Source: Oceanospirillaceae bacterium
Lineage (GTDB): Bacteria; Pseudomonadota; Gammaproteobacteria; Pseudomonadales; Balneatricaceae
Assembly: GCA_003521845.1 (NCBI GenBank)
Contig: DPHB01000007.1
Location: 1-30,710 of the forward strand
DNA length: 30,710 bases
Reading direction: 5' to 3'
Both the position numbers and the translations under genes were made by a program. The notes under the pieces were generated by a model. It saw nothing but the letters and a program-made list of their open reading frames with translations, was not told the origin of the DNA and did no database searches. How positions within the stretch are numbered: position 1 is the first letter of the stretch; every line of letters begins with the position of its first letter. Shown here one piece after another: positions 7,660-15,400 of the stretch.

Positions 7660-8604
7660 TTACCGTAGAACCAAATTGCCATCTTTACCTATGTCGCTGT
7701 CTAGGGATTCATGGTTTAGTAATACGCTAATAGCGCCGTTTAATGCGCGTTTCATGCGATGGTTTACAATGGCGTTATTGGTGTCCTTGTTGGCTGGGCT
7801 TATTAAGTCAAATGTCATGCCATGAGCCGGTGCTACATCGACCGTTTGGAGACCGAATTTTAGATTTTTCGGGTTGCCGTTGTCCCATACCCTGTCCCAG
7901 ATACCTGCAATGGGGTGAAACCCCACGGATTCGTTAATATTGGCATTTACAAAGAAAATTCGTACTCGCTCCCCAGGTTTTGACTCTAGGGCTAGTTCAG
8001 CATTGGCATCATGTACTGGGTCGTAGTGAAAAACCTTGCCGTTGATGAGAGAGGCTTGCCAGCCTATACCCATGGTGATGTCACTTGGCTTAGTGCCTGC
8101 TGCGAATAAATCCCCTTCCACTATGACGTACTCTCGATCGGGCCGTGGGTAGTCTTCAGAGTAACCTGCTTTTGGATCGACGATGATAACGCCATACATA
8201 CCGCGAGCTATGTGTTCACTCATCGCTTCTGCTCCACAGTGATATATGAACACCCCAGGGTAATTGGCATCGAAGGTAAACTGTTTACTGCTGCCAGGTT
8301 TGACCGCAGAAAACTCCTCTAACACATCGACCTGAGCAGCGTGGAAATCCATCGAATGACTTTGTTTATTGGTTTTAGGGTTGGTCAAAGTGAAGTTGAC
8401 AGTGTCCCCTTCTTTGACCCTAATAACGGGGCCTGGGATAGTGCCATCAAAAGTCCACATAGCTTGTTTGTTGCCAGCGTTGTCGATGGCTATATTGACT
8501 TCCTGGGCAGACATTTCGACATTGACGGTTTTGGCAAACGCGATAGGCGAAGTTGCCAAGGCAAGCGCTATTAGAAGTGAGCGCTTTACATTAAGAGTTT
8601 TCAT
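7660..8604 (-). CDS. nirK: Copper-containing nitrite reductase NirK (class II, AniA-like)
   Basis: This enzyme reduces nitrite to nitric oxide in the periplasm. Numbered from the ATG at 8604 (314 aa, signal peptide to about residue 24), domain 1 holds HSMDFHAA (type 1 His H83, catalytic Asp D86, type 2 His H88) and YHCGAEAMSEHIARGMYG (type 2 H122; type 1 C123, H131, M136). Domain 2 holds the catalytic His in SVGFH (H230) and the third type 2 His in VNH (H282). The C-to-H spacing of 8 matches the AniA-type class II enzymes rather than the Achromobacter/Alcaligenes type. GGAGG 6 nt before this ATG rules out the longer in-frame start at 8649. It heads an operon with two cytochromes and a copper oxidase. 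No nor or nos genes are in the window. Confidence 0.93.
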   Translation of the reverse strand: MKTLNVKRSLLIALALATSPIAFAKTVNVEMSAQEVNIAIDNAGNKQAMWTFDGTIPGPVIRVKEGDTVNFTLTNPKTNKQSHSMDFHAAQVDVLEEFSAVKPGSSKQFTFDANYPGVFIYHCGAEAMSEHIARGMYGVIIVDPKAGYSEDYPRPDREYVIVEGDLFAAGTKPSDITMGIGWQASLINGKVFHYDPVHDANAELALESKPGERVRIFFVNANINESVGFHPIAGIWDRVWDNGNPKNLKFGLQTVDVAPAHGMTFDLISPANKDTNNAIVNHRMKRALNGAISVLLNHESLDSDIGKDGNLVLR

Positions 8605-8666
8605 GAAAAACCTCCAAAGGGTGAATCTAAATGGTGTTCGGATTAACACATAGGTAAGTTAAGCAT

Positions 8667-8689
8667 AAGATGTATTTTTTGCACATCAT
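8667..8689 (-). promoter_or_regulatory. NsrR-type operator upstream of nirK
   Basis: The half-sites GATGT (8669-8673) and ACATC (8683-8687) are separated by exactly 9 nt, with AAGATG on the left edge. This is the spacing and core of the known NsrR site (AAGATGYATTT, one base, then its mirror image). The match is good on the left half and limited to the RCATC core on the right. It sits 63-85 bp upstream of the nirK start, and the nsrR gene is next door, which strengthens the assignment. A second dyad (TTTTTTGCA, 7-nt spacer, TGCAAAAAA at 8675-8699) overlaps it. Confidence 0.7.
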
Positions 8690-8784
8690 TTGCAAAAAAT
8701 AAATTTAACCCCTTGTTTTATTGGAAAATTGAAAATGGATAAGTAGTGGTTGACTGAAGCGAGGTGAGGAGAGTGCCTATATTT

Positions 8785-8801
8785 CTGTGATTAGGTCACA
8801 G
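8785..8801. repeat. Short inverted repeat between nsrR and nirK
   Basis: A perfect dyad, CTGTGA and TCACAG with a 5-nt spacer. It resembles a CRP/FNR-family half-site pair, but the spacer is one base shorter than the CRP consensus and there is no T-run for a terminator. It lies between the nsrR stop and the nirK promoter region. Function unknown. Confidence 0.35.
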
Positions 8802-8827
8802 CTCAACAAGCATAAAAAACGGGTCAG

Positions 8828-9259
8828 TTATCTGATCTCAATAGGCAAGGATAAGCTCTCTTGCATGCGCTTGTCGTTGATCAAATCTGCCAAGGAGTAG
8901 TTGGCTAGAACTTCGAGAAACTGTATGTTGGCCTGGTTAAAGATGATCTGTAATGTACAGTGGTGCATTAGAGTGCAGCCCTTAGTATGGCATTGAATGA
9001 CTTGATTGCTTTCAAAGGTTAAAAAAACGTCCTTTAGATTAATCATATCGGGCTCTTTAAGCAGCGCCATACCTCCGTTGCGACCTAGATAAGTTTGGAT
9101 GTATTGGGCTTTAGATAAACAATGAATGATTTTACGTAAATGCTCGTGAGAGATGGTGAAAAAATTAGCAATTTCAGCAATCGTTACTCGGTGCTCGGTA
9201 TGAGTGGCCAAGTAGAGTAGCACTCTATAGGCGTAATCTGTGTTTGCATTAATATTCAA
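8828..9259 (-). CDS. nsrR: Rrf2-family nitric-oxide-sensing repressor NsrR
   Basis: The 143-residue protein has an N-terminal winged helix (NANTDYAYRVLLYLA; ISHEHLRKIIHCLSKA; LGRNGGMAL wing) and the iron-sulfur ligand cysteines C90, C95 and C101 in the pattern C-x4-C-x5-C, the same spacing as E. coli NsrR. The [Fe-S] cluster reacts with NO, relieving repression of NO and nitrite genes. The start is the TTG at 9259: a stop codon lies directly upstream in frame, no ATG follows early, and the N-terminus then aligns with the family. No strong ribosome site is visible, suggesting low expression. It lies immediately upstream of nirK on the same strand, and a matching operator is present before nirK. 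Confidence 0.9.
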   Translation of the reverse strand: MNINANTDYAYRVLLYLATHTEHRVTIAEIANFFTISHEHLRKIIHCLSKAQYIQTYLGRNGGMALLKEPDMINLKDVFLTFESNQVIQCHTKGCTLMHHCTLQIIFNQANIQFLEVLANYSLADLINDKRMQESLSLPIEIR

Positions 9260-9612
9260 TTAGGTACCATGCATGTTTGGTGAAAGTATATCAAAAGGCC
9301 CAAGATCAATTTCAGATCCTGGAACCGAAACTATGATGTATATAGTACTACAAAAGTGTGATAGCGGTGTTTGCATAAGGCCGCTTTATTATTTACTGCC
9401 TTGTGCAAAGATTTGAATGTAATATTAGTCGGCTTTACATATCTTTGCATAGAACAGCGGAATTTGTTCTTCATATCAAGGTCAATATAAATATAGTAAG
9501 CTAATATATACATATAGAAGTTAGTTGTTCCTGTGACAACTGATTAGCAGCCGATAAGCAGATACATAGTTCCAAAAGTAAATTGGAGCAATCTTATAAA
9601 GGAGTATGACCA
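9260..9612. other. Intergenic region with secondary-structure elements
   Basis: AT-rich 353-bp stretch between divergent nsrR and the glycine-zipper gene. I see no credible gene in it; the 60-codon minus-strand frame there has no ribosome site or recognisable domain. It holds an extended imperfect hairpin at 9404-9449 (TGCAAAGAT with ATCTTTGCA, enclosing ATGTAA with TTACAT) and a smaller dyad AGCGG/CCGCT at 9363-9384. A clean sigma-70 promoter is not evident, though several TATAAT-like hexamers lie at 9480-9515 upstream of the plus-strand gene. Confidence 0.5.
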
Positions 9613-10149
9613 ATGAAAAAACTAATCGTAGTCGCTATGGGTTTAGCAATGGCAGCTAGTGCTCAAGCCACGCCCATGTTGGTAAAGGTTTTGCAGGAGT
9701 CAGATCCTATTGCTAGCAATGTGGTTAAAGAGGTACCGATTAAATCTTGCCGTGTTGAGCAGGTGCCTGTCTATGGGACTACTTCGGCTGCTGGCACGAC
9801 CACCCAGCCTTCTATCGCTGATAAAGCTGCGGGTGCCATCTTTGGTGGCTTGCTAGGTTCGCAAGTCGGTGGTGGTTCTGGTAAGGATGCAGCGACCCTG
9901 CTAGGTGCCATTATTGGTGCTGAAATGGTGGACGGTCAAGTTGGTAAACAGCAGCAACAGCAAGTCATTACGGGTTACCGCAATCAAGAAATTTGCGAAA
10001 TGATTCTGCAGCAGAAAACCGTACAAGAAATTACTAGTTACCAGACCTATATTGAATTTGGTGGCCAGATTTGGCAATTAAACACGCCAATTTCTTACTC
10101 TAAAGGTGACTTTGTTAAGGTTAATGTCGATATCACTATGTCTAATTAG
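9613..10149 (+). CDS. Exported glycine-zipper outer-membrane-type protein
   Basis: The 178-residue product has a Sec signal peptide (MKKLIVVAMGLAMAASAQA, cleavage near residue 19; no lipobox Cys). A glycine-zipper hairpin spans about residues 73-110 (KAAGAIFGGLLGSQVGGG; LLGAIIGAEMVDG), as in the 17-kDa surface antigen/Gly-zipper_2TM family of envelope proteins. A QQQQQ stretch and a beta-rich C-terminal region follow. Two Cys (SCRVEQ and EICEM) could form a disulfide. AGGAG lies 8 nt before the ATG. The role is probably structural in the envelope; no specific function can be named. Confidence 0.75.
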   Translation: MKKLIVVAMGLAMAASAQATPMLVKVLQESDPIASNVVKEVPIKSCRVEQVPVYGTTSAAGTTTQPSIADKAAGAIFGGLLGSQVGGGSGKDAATLLGAIIGAEMVDGQVGKQQQQQVITGYRNQEICEMILQQKTVQEITSYQTYIEFGGQIWQLNTPISYSKGDFVKVNVDITMSN

Positions 10150-10169
10150 GCCGAATTCAGCCTAATTAG
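10142..10169. terminator. Palindrome between convergent genes (possible bidirectional terminator)
   Basis: Perfect 10-bp inverted repeat, CTAATTAGGC and GCCTAATTAG with an 8-nt loop, filling the whole gap between two convergent genes; the left arm includes the stop codon of the glycine-zipper gene and the right arm ends next to the stop codon of the dehydratase gene. The stem is AT-rich and neither strand has a T-run, so intrinsic termination is uncertain. Confidence 0.45.
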
Positions 10170-11135
10170 TTAAGCTGACAAAGCGCGGGCCAGTATGTCT
10201 GGGTCCGCGTTACCTCCTGACAACACAACGACCGTTACCTTATCTTTAGTTGCTACTAAACCTGCAAGCAAGGCGGCTAATCCCACACAGCCACCGGGTT
10301 CTACCACTAATTTCAAATCATTCATGCACATAGCCATGGCTTTAAGCACATGATGCTCTGATACCGCCATACCTGCACCTACATGCTGCTGCATAATGGG
10401 GAAGGTGAGCTCGCCGACCATCGGGGTCACTATGGCATCGCATATATTGGGTGTTGTACTGGTGTTACCTAGTCGTTTAGCTGCTTGCAAAGAGCGTGCT
10501 GCGTCGTCGTAGCCTTGCGGTTCAGCGACGAGGATACGAGTATCGGGAAAGGCCTGATGCCAAGCGATGGCCGTGCCGGAGATTAGGCCACCACCGCCAC
10601 AAGGGGCAATTAACGTATCGGGTACTAAGCCCAATAATTGTAGCTGCTGTGTAGCTTCTATACCGATAGTGCCTTGGCCAGCAATAATGTCTTCATCATC
10701 ATAGGGTTTAACTAGGGCTAGTTGGTGTTCTTTCGCCAATGCTGCGCCTATTTGTTCACGGTTTTCATGCTGGCGCTGGTAAAGTACCACCTCACCCCCT
10801 AAGGCCTTGGTGTTGTTAATCTTGATAGCCGGTGAGTCAGCCGGCATGACTATAACCGCTCGCATATCGAACATAGACGCCGCAAGTGCTACCCCTTGCG
10901 CATGGTTGCCCGATGAATAAGCCACCACACCTTTGACGCCTTGTTGTGCAAGTTGGCTGATTTTATTGTAGGCACCTCGAAATTTGAACCAACCGGTACG
11001 TTGCAAAGCTTCGGTTTTAAATAAGATACGACCTTGAAATCTGGCGTTGATAGCGCTCGATTCCAGCAGGGGAGTGCGTACAACAATACCGTCTAGGCGT
11101 TGTTGTGCTTGTAATACTTGTGCGTAAGAAACCAT
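10170..11135 (-). CDS. PLP-dependent serine/threonine dehydratase-family enzyme
   Basis: The 321-residue fold-type II PLP enzyme has the Schiff-base lysine in WFKFRGAYNK (K51), the substrate loop SSGNHAQG (74-81), the phosphate-binding glycine loop CGGGGLISG (180-187) and a C-terminal SGGN. The length fits the catabolic, single-domain group without an ACT regulatory domain. That group includes threonine/serine ammonia-lyases, serine racemases and threo-3-hydroxyaspartate ammonia-lyases. The PYDDEDIIAGQGTIGIE segment is shared by racemase and hydroxyaspartate members, so the exact reaction is left open. It is transcribed alone, convergent with the glycine-zipper gene. Confidence 0.85.
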   Translation of the reverse strand: MVSYAQVLQAQQRLDGIVVRTPLLESSAINARFQGRILFKTEALQRTGWFKFRGAYNKISQLAQQGVKGVVAYSSGNHAQGVALAASMFDMRAVIVMPADSPAIKINNTKALGGEVVLYQRQHENREQIGAALAKEHQLALVKPYDDEDIIAGQGTIGIEATQQLQLLGLVPDTLIAPCGGGGLISGTAIAWHQAFPDTRILVAEPQGYDDAARSLQAAKRLGNTSTTPNICDAIVTPMVGELTFPIMQQHVGAGMAVSEHHVLKAMAMCMNDLKLVVEPGGCVGLAALLAGLVATKDKVTVVVLSGGNADPDILARALSA

Positions 11136-11320
11136 GTCGTGGTTACCTGTGGTAGCGGCCCTAGTTTAGGCAATTATAGTAGGTAGTTTAATGGCTGCTC
11201 GCAAGTCTTGTTCTGCCGTTAGTAAGAGCCTAGGAGGGACGTTGATGGCGAGCGTTGGTGCAAGAGGCTATATGCTGTTAGACTGTGAGGTCTGTTGTGT
11301 TTTTTAGTGTTATTTTAATC

Positions 11321-11665
11321 ATGGCCATCACCCCCAAACAACCACTGCCAAAGCTGCCCAATAAACGGCAGGTAAAGCAGCAGCTGCAAGCTGATGTGGA
11401 TGCTTTTTTAGCGTCTGGGGGTGAGGTTATGGAAGTGCCAAAAGGTATTAGCGGTGTCGCTACTGATGGTTTTAACCGCCACCCTGTTTGTTTTACTAGC
11501 GAGGCAGCACAGCGCACCTTAGTGCCCGATGTGGTGGCCAATATTGAACAACGCAAGCAAGCTAAGAAAGAGCCGAAACCTATGCCGACCGCGCGTCGTC
11601 AAGCACGAAAAAAATGGATATACGATGACTTTGGTGAGCCCCTACGTTGGGTATGGGCAGAATAG
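11321..11665 (+). CDS. Small basic hypothetical protein
   Basis: The 114-residue product is rich in Lys, Gln and Arg, with a conserved-looking core (RQVKQQLQADVDAFLASGGEV followed by EVPKGISGVATDG) and a C-terminal RRQARKKWIYDDFGEPLRW. The core resembles small uncharacterised proteins common in Pseudomonas and relatives; no catalytic motif is seen. The ATG at 11321 is chosen because the earlier GTG at 11285 adds a hydrophobic stub unlike the rest. No ribosome site is strong for either start. A 7-bp hairpin (ACAAGCT/AGCTTGT, 11671-11691) follows the stop codon but lacks a T-run. Confidence 0.6.
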   Translation: MAITPKQPLPKLPNKRQVKQQLQADVDAFLASGGEVMEVPKGISGVATDGFNRHPVCFTSEAAQRTLVPDVVANIEQRKQAKKEPKPMPTARRQARKKWIYDDFGEPLRWVWAE

Positions 11666-11822
11666 AGAATACAAGCTGCTAAGTAGCTTGTCATAGTTGC
11701 CTGGCCTAGACATTTGTCTACAATTGGCTGCTTAGGCATTTGCCATCAGCACGTTCTGCTATAGGCTATGACGCAAGTTTTTGGATACTGGTTACTTGAC
11801 TAGTAATAATGCAGAGGTTTTC

Positions 11823-12467
11823 ATGAAGTTAGTCGTTGCTGACGATCATCCTTTATTTCGTACCGCCTTGGTACACACGCTTGATAAGGCCAAACCTGGT
11901 TGTGATATTAGCGAAGTGGGTACCTTGTCTGAGCTGCTTACTCAGCTCAAACAAGATGATGATGTAGATCTGCTATTATTGGATCTACATATACCAGAAG
12001 CATTTGGTTTCACAGGTTTAATTCAGGTGTTAGAAAATTACGAGCATATTCCAGTGTTGGTAGTTTCTGGCAACGAGAATCCTGATGTTATTCATAAGGC
12101 CATGCGTTTAGGCGCCAGTGGGTTTTTAATTAAATCAGCTTCCAACGATGATATTGTCAATGCCGTGGATGCGGTACTTGCCGGTCAAAATTGGTTACCG
12201 GCCAACTTGCCTGCAGCCTCTGCCGAGGCTAACGAAGAATTGCCTGCCGAGCGTATTGCCGCCCTCACGCCGCAACAATTACGGGTGCTTACTATGGTGA
12301 GTGCTGGTTTGTACAACAAGCAAATTGCCGATGAACTGAATGTCACGGATGCTACGGTACGTGCCCATGTTACAGAAATTTTCCGTAAACTGGGTGTTAC
12401 CAATCGTACCCAAGCGGTAATCTTGTTCAATCGTTTTCAGGTCGACAATCCACAAGAAGCTGTCTAG
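11823..12467 (+). CDS. LuxR-type response regulator, CrbR/ErdR-like
   Basis: The 214-residue protein has an N-terminal receiver domain (acidic pair D7/D8, phospho-acceptor D54 in LLLLDLHIP, conserved Lys in GFLIKSA). A linker is followed by a C-terminal LuxR/NarL helix-turn-helix (about 147-205: LTPQQLRVLTMVSAG, KQIADELNVTDATVRAHV). The ATG at 11823 has AGAGG 5 nt upstream and starts directly at beta-1 (MKLVVADDHPLF); a longer in-frame start at 11781 is rejected. It is convergent with the symporter-hybrid kinase, 3 bp between stops. This matches the CrbR/ErdR regulators that pair with CrbS/MxtR kinases and activate acetyl-CoA synthetase genes; the pairing is inferred from similarity and position. 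Confidence 0.82.
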   Translation: MKLVVADDHPLFRTALVHTLDKAKPGCDISEVGTLSELLTQLKQDDDVDLLLLDLHIPEAFGFTGLIQVLENYEHIPVLVVSGNENPDVIHKAMRLGASGFLIKSASNDDIVNAVDAVLAGQNWLPANLPAASAEANEELPAERIAALTPQQLRVLTMVSAGLYNKQIADELNVTDATVRAHVTEIFRKLGVTNRTQAVILFNRFQVDNPQEAV

Positions 12468-12470
12468 TTT

Positions 12471-15400
12471 CTAATTCCCTGAGCTACTGATTTTAATATA
12501 TTTATTAATCATTTTTCTTAATACAGCGGGACGCAATGGCTTGTGCATCAAGCCGAAACCGGCGTCTCTCACTTCTTGTTTCATAGCGCTTGTACGATCA
12601 GCAGTAATAATGATGGCCGCAAGGTCCTGCTGCAGATACTCCCGAATGTCCTTGATGGCGCTGGTGCCTAGCAAGCCTTGGTTGAGGTGGTAGTCGGCCA
12701 AAATTAGCATCGGTTGCTGGTCCGGCTTTAGCTCTTTGAGTAGCTCGATAGCTAGCTCGGCACTGGTGGCCGTGTATACGTGACAACCCCACTGGGCCAA
12801 TAGTGCCTGCATTCCGTCTAAAATACTTTGTTCATTGTCGATCACCAGAAGGGGTGTGCCGCTAAGGTCGTTTTGGGTGACGATTTCATGCTGAGGCTGA
12901 GGGCGAGTAACTGCCGATTTCAATCCATAGGGCACCAAAACTGAAAACATGGAGCCTTTGCCAAGTTCAGAGCTAACGTGGATTTCGTGTTCTAGTGTAT
13001 TGGCTGTACGCTGGGCAATAGCCAAGCCTAAGCCAATACCTGTAGTGGCACTATGGGCGCCTGTTTCAATGCGTTGAAATTCGCCAAATATATCGTTTAA
13101 ACGATCTTCGGGTATACCAAAACCTGAGTCCCACACTTGGATTTCTAAACCTTCAGGTCGGCGCCGGCAACCCAGTAAAATGCGCCCTTGGTTGGTATAG
13201 CGAATAGCATTGGTGAGAAAGTTCTGCAGTATGCGGCGCAACATAACAGGGTCGGTAAACAGTGTTGCCTCACTGTAAAGTGAATGGAAGCTAAGCTGCT
13301 TTTCGTCACACAAGGCGACAAACTCCTGATTCAAAACATGGAGAAAATCGGAGGTGCAAAAGTGTTGTTTACGAGGTTGTAAATTGCCTGCATCCAATTT
13401 GGATATCTCTATTAAGGCGCTGATGAGTTGTTCGGCACTGGCCAGGGAGCTATCCAGGTTATTGGCTAGCTGGCGCAGAGAGGCATCATTTATTAATTCT
13501 TGTTGGCGCTCGGCGAGCGCGCTCGAAAACAATTTAGCTGCATTTAACGGTTGCATCAGATCGTGGCTGGCGGCGGCTAGAAAACGTGTCTTGCCTTGAT
13601 GGCTGGCTTCGGCTTCGGCCTTGGCGGCGCTCAGTTCTTGGTTTACCTGTTCTAAGCTTTCGGTGCGTTCGGCAACCCGCTTTTCGAGGCTTTCGTTGGC
13701 TTGTTGTAACTGTTTTTCACGTTCCTTTAGGGCGGTTTCTGCTAGGTAGTGTTCGGTGATATCAGAGTAGGTGTTGACGTAGCCGCCGTCCGGCATCTTA
13801 TGGCCCTGTACTTCTATCACGGTGCCATTTTCACGGTAACGGATACTCCGATGTTGCTCGCCCCGTTTAATCATATCAGAGCGTTGTTTGACGATCTTGT
13901 CGGCATCTATCTCGCCATATTCACCTTGTTGGGCACTAATGCGAATAATATCTTGTACCGGTGTGCCTACAGCAATCATGTCTTTGGGGAAATTAAACAT
14001 GTCCAAATAACTTTGGTTCCACATTTGTAGCTTGTGGTTTTTGTCGATCACGGTAATGCCTTGGCTGACGTTGTCGATGGTGGCTTGTAGCAGGCTGCGG
14101 TTAAAGGTAACCGCGCGTGTAGCTTCGTCGACAATGGATACCACGTCGCCTAATAGTACAGACTTGCCGCCTAAGCTGGTTTGCACAATGATGCGGGCGG
14201 AAGATGCGCCGATAATACCCGCCAGAGTACGCTCTGTGTGCCTTTGTAATTCTGGGCTAACGGAGGCAGCGGGGCTGAGGTCCAGCTCAGGGTGGCGGTT
14301 AGATAGATGGTTAATAGATTCCACGGTTTGACGATAACCTAGGAATCGTTCTAACAAGGTTTTTACATCGGCTACCGTATGATGGGCCTGCGTGATGCGG
14401 TTGGCCATATGCGTAGGGTTGGCATCCACATTAATAAAGCTATCGGCTTGCATGCGGTCAATTAAACGTGGCTTGTTGGCAAGTGAGACCAGGACATAAA
14501 GTGAGATGTTAACGGATAGGCTGATCAATGTAGCGTGCGATATAGGGTCTAGGTCTAGGCCAAATAATGCTGTTGGGCGCAGCCACGCAATACCAAAAGG
14601 ACCGGCACTAATGATATCGCCAGAGTAATGAAACAAGCCCGTTAGGTTGGGTAGTAGTATGCAATAGGCCCAGATTAAGAAGCCAGCTGACAAGCCGGCT
14701 GTAGCGCCGCGTACGTGACCTCGACGCCAATAAAGGCCAATCAGTAATGGCGGTGCAAATTGGGCTACCGCGACAAAGGCAGAGAGGCCGATAGATACTA
14801 AGGTGGTGCCCTGATCGATGAGCAGGTAGTAACCATAAGCCAGTAATAAAATGGTAAAGATGGTGAGCCGACGCAGGTTGAGTAGCAAGCGGCCTAGTTC
14901 GCGGCTTTGGGATACTTCAACGGCCCTTACATGCAAGATGAAGGGCATGATGATGTCGTTGGTTACCATGGTGCTGATGGCAACAGTAGAGATGGCCGCC
15001 ATACTCATGGCCGCCGATATACCACCTATGTAAGCAAATATAGCAAGGCCTTCTTGGCCGCTTGCTAAGGGCATCATTAATGAATAAATGTCAGCATTGA
15101 TGCCCGTGCCACCTAGGGCGCTGTGTCCCGCCCAAGCAATCGGCAGCATGAGTATGCAGAATATGGAGATGTAGAGTGGAAATAGCCAGCGTGCGGTATT
15201 CAGGTGTTCTGGATTGGTGTTTTCTACCACAGTAACGTGAAACTGACGGGGTAAACAAACAACAGCGGTAAAACCCAGAAGAATCTCTACCAAAAAGCTA
15301 GTACGCCACGGTGAGAAGTCGGTAATGCCAGCATGCCCAGTGAGGCTAATCTGGCCAATAATGTCAAACAAACCATCGTTGAGCCAATAGATGGCAAAGA

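Noticed and set aside
8785..8801. CRP site upstream of nirK
   Set aside because: The half-sites TGTGA/TCACA are present but the spacer is 5 nt instead of 6, so it is reported only as a dyad.
9331..9513. 60-codon minus-strand frame in the nsrR upstream region
   Set aside because: No ribosome site, no domain, AT-rich composition; overlaps the hairpin region.
10170..11135. A beta-hydroxyaspartate cycle linking the dehydratase to glycolate oxidation
   Set aside because: The enzyme could be a hydroxyaspartate ammonia-lyase, but the aldolase, reductase and aminotransferase genes of that cycle are absent here and the gene is 4.7 kb from glcF.
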